Assembly (NCBI RefSeq): GCF_001854245.1
Contig: NZ_CP015381.1
Coordinates: 1,771,001 to 1,835,000, forward strand
Origin: Desulfococcus multivorans
GTDB lineage: Bacteria > Desulfobacterota > Desulfobacteria > Desulfobacterales > Desulfococcaceae
DNA length: 64,000 nt
Direction of reading: 5' to 3'
The notes under the pieces are model-generated. The model was given only the letters and a program-made list of their open reading frames with translations. It did no database searches and was not told the origin of the DNA. Positions within the stretch are counted from its first letter, which is position 1; every line of letters begins with the position of its first letter. Made by a program: the position numbers and the translations under genes. Shown piece after piece: positions 63,223 to 64,000 of the stretch.

Positions 63223-63416
63223 GTGACGAGAGCCAGCTGCTTTATCCTACGATCACTACACCTACCTTAATTCTCTGGGGGCGGGAGGATAGTTGGATAC
63301 CGCCGGAACGAGGAGAGGCGCTTCACGGCATGATTCCGAAGTCGATTCTCCGCATAATTGAGGATGCGGGCCATCTCGTCATTGAAGAGAAGCCTTATGA
63401 AAAGGAGGGGATTCTC
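63222..63416 (+). pseudogene. alpha/beta-hydrolase C-terminal fragment
   Basis: PTLILWGREDSWIPPERGEALHGMIPKSILRIIEDAGHLVIEEKP is the standard C-terminal end of alpha/beta hydrolases (Asp in GRED, His in AGHLVIEEKP). The N-terminal two thirds, including the nucleophile, are absent. It runs in the same frame into the next gene without a stop. Confidence 0.7.
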
Positions 63417-64000
63417 ATGAACAGACCATTCAAGTATACCCGGCTTTCGAAGGACGACGCGGCCTGCCTGCTGATCGATCATCAGTCGGGTCTGATCTCT
63501 CTGGTACAGGACTTCTCGCCGGGTGAGTTCAAGAACAACGTTCTTGCTCTGGCGGCCGGTGTCAAGTATTTCAAGCTGCCCACGATCCTGACGACAAGCT
63601 TCGAGAATGGACCGAATGGACCTCTGGTGCCGGAACTCAGGGAGCTGTTCGCCGACGCGCCGTATATCGCACGTCCCGGGCAGATCAATGCCTGGGACAA
63701 CGAGGAGTTTGTCGATGCGGTGCAAAAGACCGGCCGGAAGCAGTTGATCATCGCCGGGGTGGTCACCGAGGTGTGCGTGGCGTTCCCGGCGCTCTCAGCC
63801 GTCGAGGCTGGATACGACGTTTTTGTGGTGACCGATGCCTCCGGAACGTTCAATGAGGTTACAAGGCACGCCGCATGGGCACGCATGGCCGCAGCAGGTG
63901 TTCAGATCATGAGTTGGTTCGGCGTGGCGTGCGAGTTGCACCGGGATTGGCGAAACGACATCGAAGGTCTCGGCGCACTCTTCTCCGAGTATATTCCGAA
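63417..64000 (+). CDS. isochorismatase-like hydrolase, YcaC type (3' partial)
   Basis: At least 194 aa, open at the window end. Starts with an ATG after AAGGAGGGGATTCTC. Isochorismatase fold: LSKDDAACLLIDHQSGLISLV (catalytic Asp), LPTILTTSFENGPNGPLVPEL (catalytic Lys region absent or shifted), QLIIAGVVTEVCVAFPALSAVEAGYDVFVVTDASGTFNEVTRHAAWARMAAAGVQIMSWFGVACELHRDW with the catalytic Cys in TEVCVAF. This is close to E. coli YcaC, a hydrolase of unknown substrate. It lies behind the hydrolase remnant in the same frame, so expression as a fusion is possible, but its own start has a good ribosome-binding site. Confidence 0.9.
   Translation, partial: MNRPFKYTRLSKDDAACLLIDHQSGLISLVQDFSPGEFKNNVLALAAGVKYFKLPTILTTSFENGPNGPLVPELRELFADAPYIARPGQINAWDNEEFVDAVQKTGRKQLIIAGVVTEVCVAFPALSAVEAGYDVFVVTDASGTFNEVTRHAAWARMAAAGVQIMSWFGVACELHRDWRNDIEGLGALFSEYIP

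Overview
The window looks like the chromosome of an anaerobic, probably sulfate-reducing, deltaproteobacterium (Desulfobacterota). The basis is a mercury-methylation pair (hgcAB), a hybrid-cluster protein paired with an HcpR-type regulator, a small siroheme/4Fe-4S reductase of the kind known from Desulfovibrio, sigma-54/two-component wiring, and a GC-rich codon style across the first ~49 kb. No tRNA, rRNA or CRISPR array was recognised.

Layout. 1-7.1 kb: housekeeping genes (MBL/beta-CASP nuclease-like protein, trmO, enolase, CTP synthase, HD-domain protein). 7.2-13 kb: two lipoproteins and a four-gene sugar-type ABC importer operon (binding protein, two permeases, ATPase). 13-18.3 kb: DsrE-like protein, an unknown gene bracketed by two copies of a palindromic repeat, an acyl-CoA synthetase, a SlyD-like FKBP isomerase, a MarR regulator and a thioesterase. 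18.3-19.9 kb: hgcB and hgcA. hgcA appears to be a selenoprotein gene: its conserved N-terminus lies behind an in-frame UGA followed by a SECIS-like hairpin. 20-22.7 kb: hrpB helicase. 22.7-33.4 kb: a minus-strand signalling locus in which a soluble kinase and an NtrC-type regulator precede a second set (membrane kinase, three receiver-only proteins, a TauE/SafE permease, a small membrane protein and a PEP/pyruvate-binding phosphotransfer protein). A sigma-54 promoter stands in front of the second set. 33.6-39.4 kb: tripartite RND efflux operon. 39.6-43 kb: DUF3313 lipoprotein and glycogen phosphorylase. 43.5-46.8 kb: hcp, its divergent CRP/FNR regulator with a clear HcpR-type box between them, and the siroheme reductase. 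47.2-49.2 kb: old-yellow-enzyme-type iron-sulfur flavoprotein.

From ~49.9 kb to the right edge the character changes. A truncated integron integrase (minus strand) is followed by a plus-oriented run of small, unrelated, partly AT-rich genes separated by attC recombination sites. Five pairs of cassette-start heptamers and attC start heptamers are exact reverse complements of each other, which fixes cassette boundaries without any database: this is a chromosomal integron whose integrase has been lost. Cassettes carry an Lnu(F)-like nucleotidyltransferase, a HEPN-like protein, a GNAT acetyltransferase, a P-loop kinase, RidA plus PhzF, an old yellow enzyme, a YcaC-like hydrolase and several toxin-antitoxin modules (HicBA, HigBA, YefM/YoeB-like, a lone Phd/YefM antitoxin). 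Some modules face backwards with their own autoregulated promoters. An IS630-type element, an IS1634-type remnant and several fused gene fragments show that the array is decaying.

The two most notable items are the selenocysteine-type hgcA and the integrase-less integron array.
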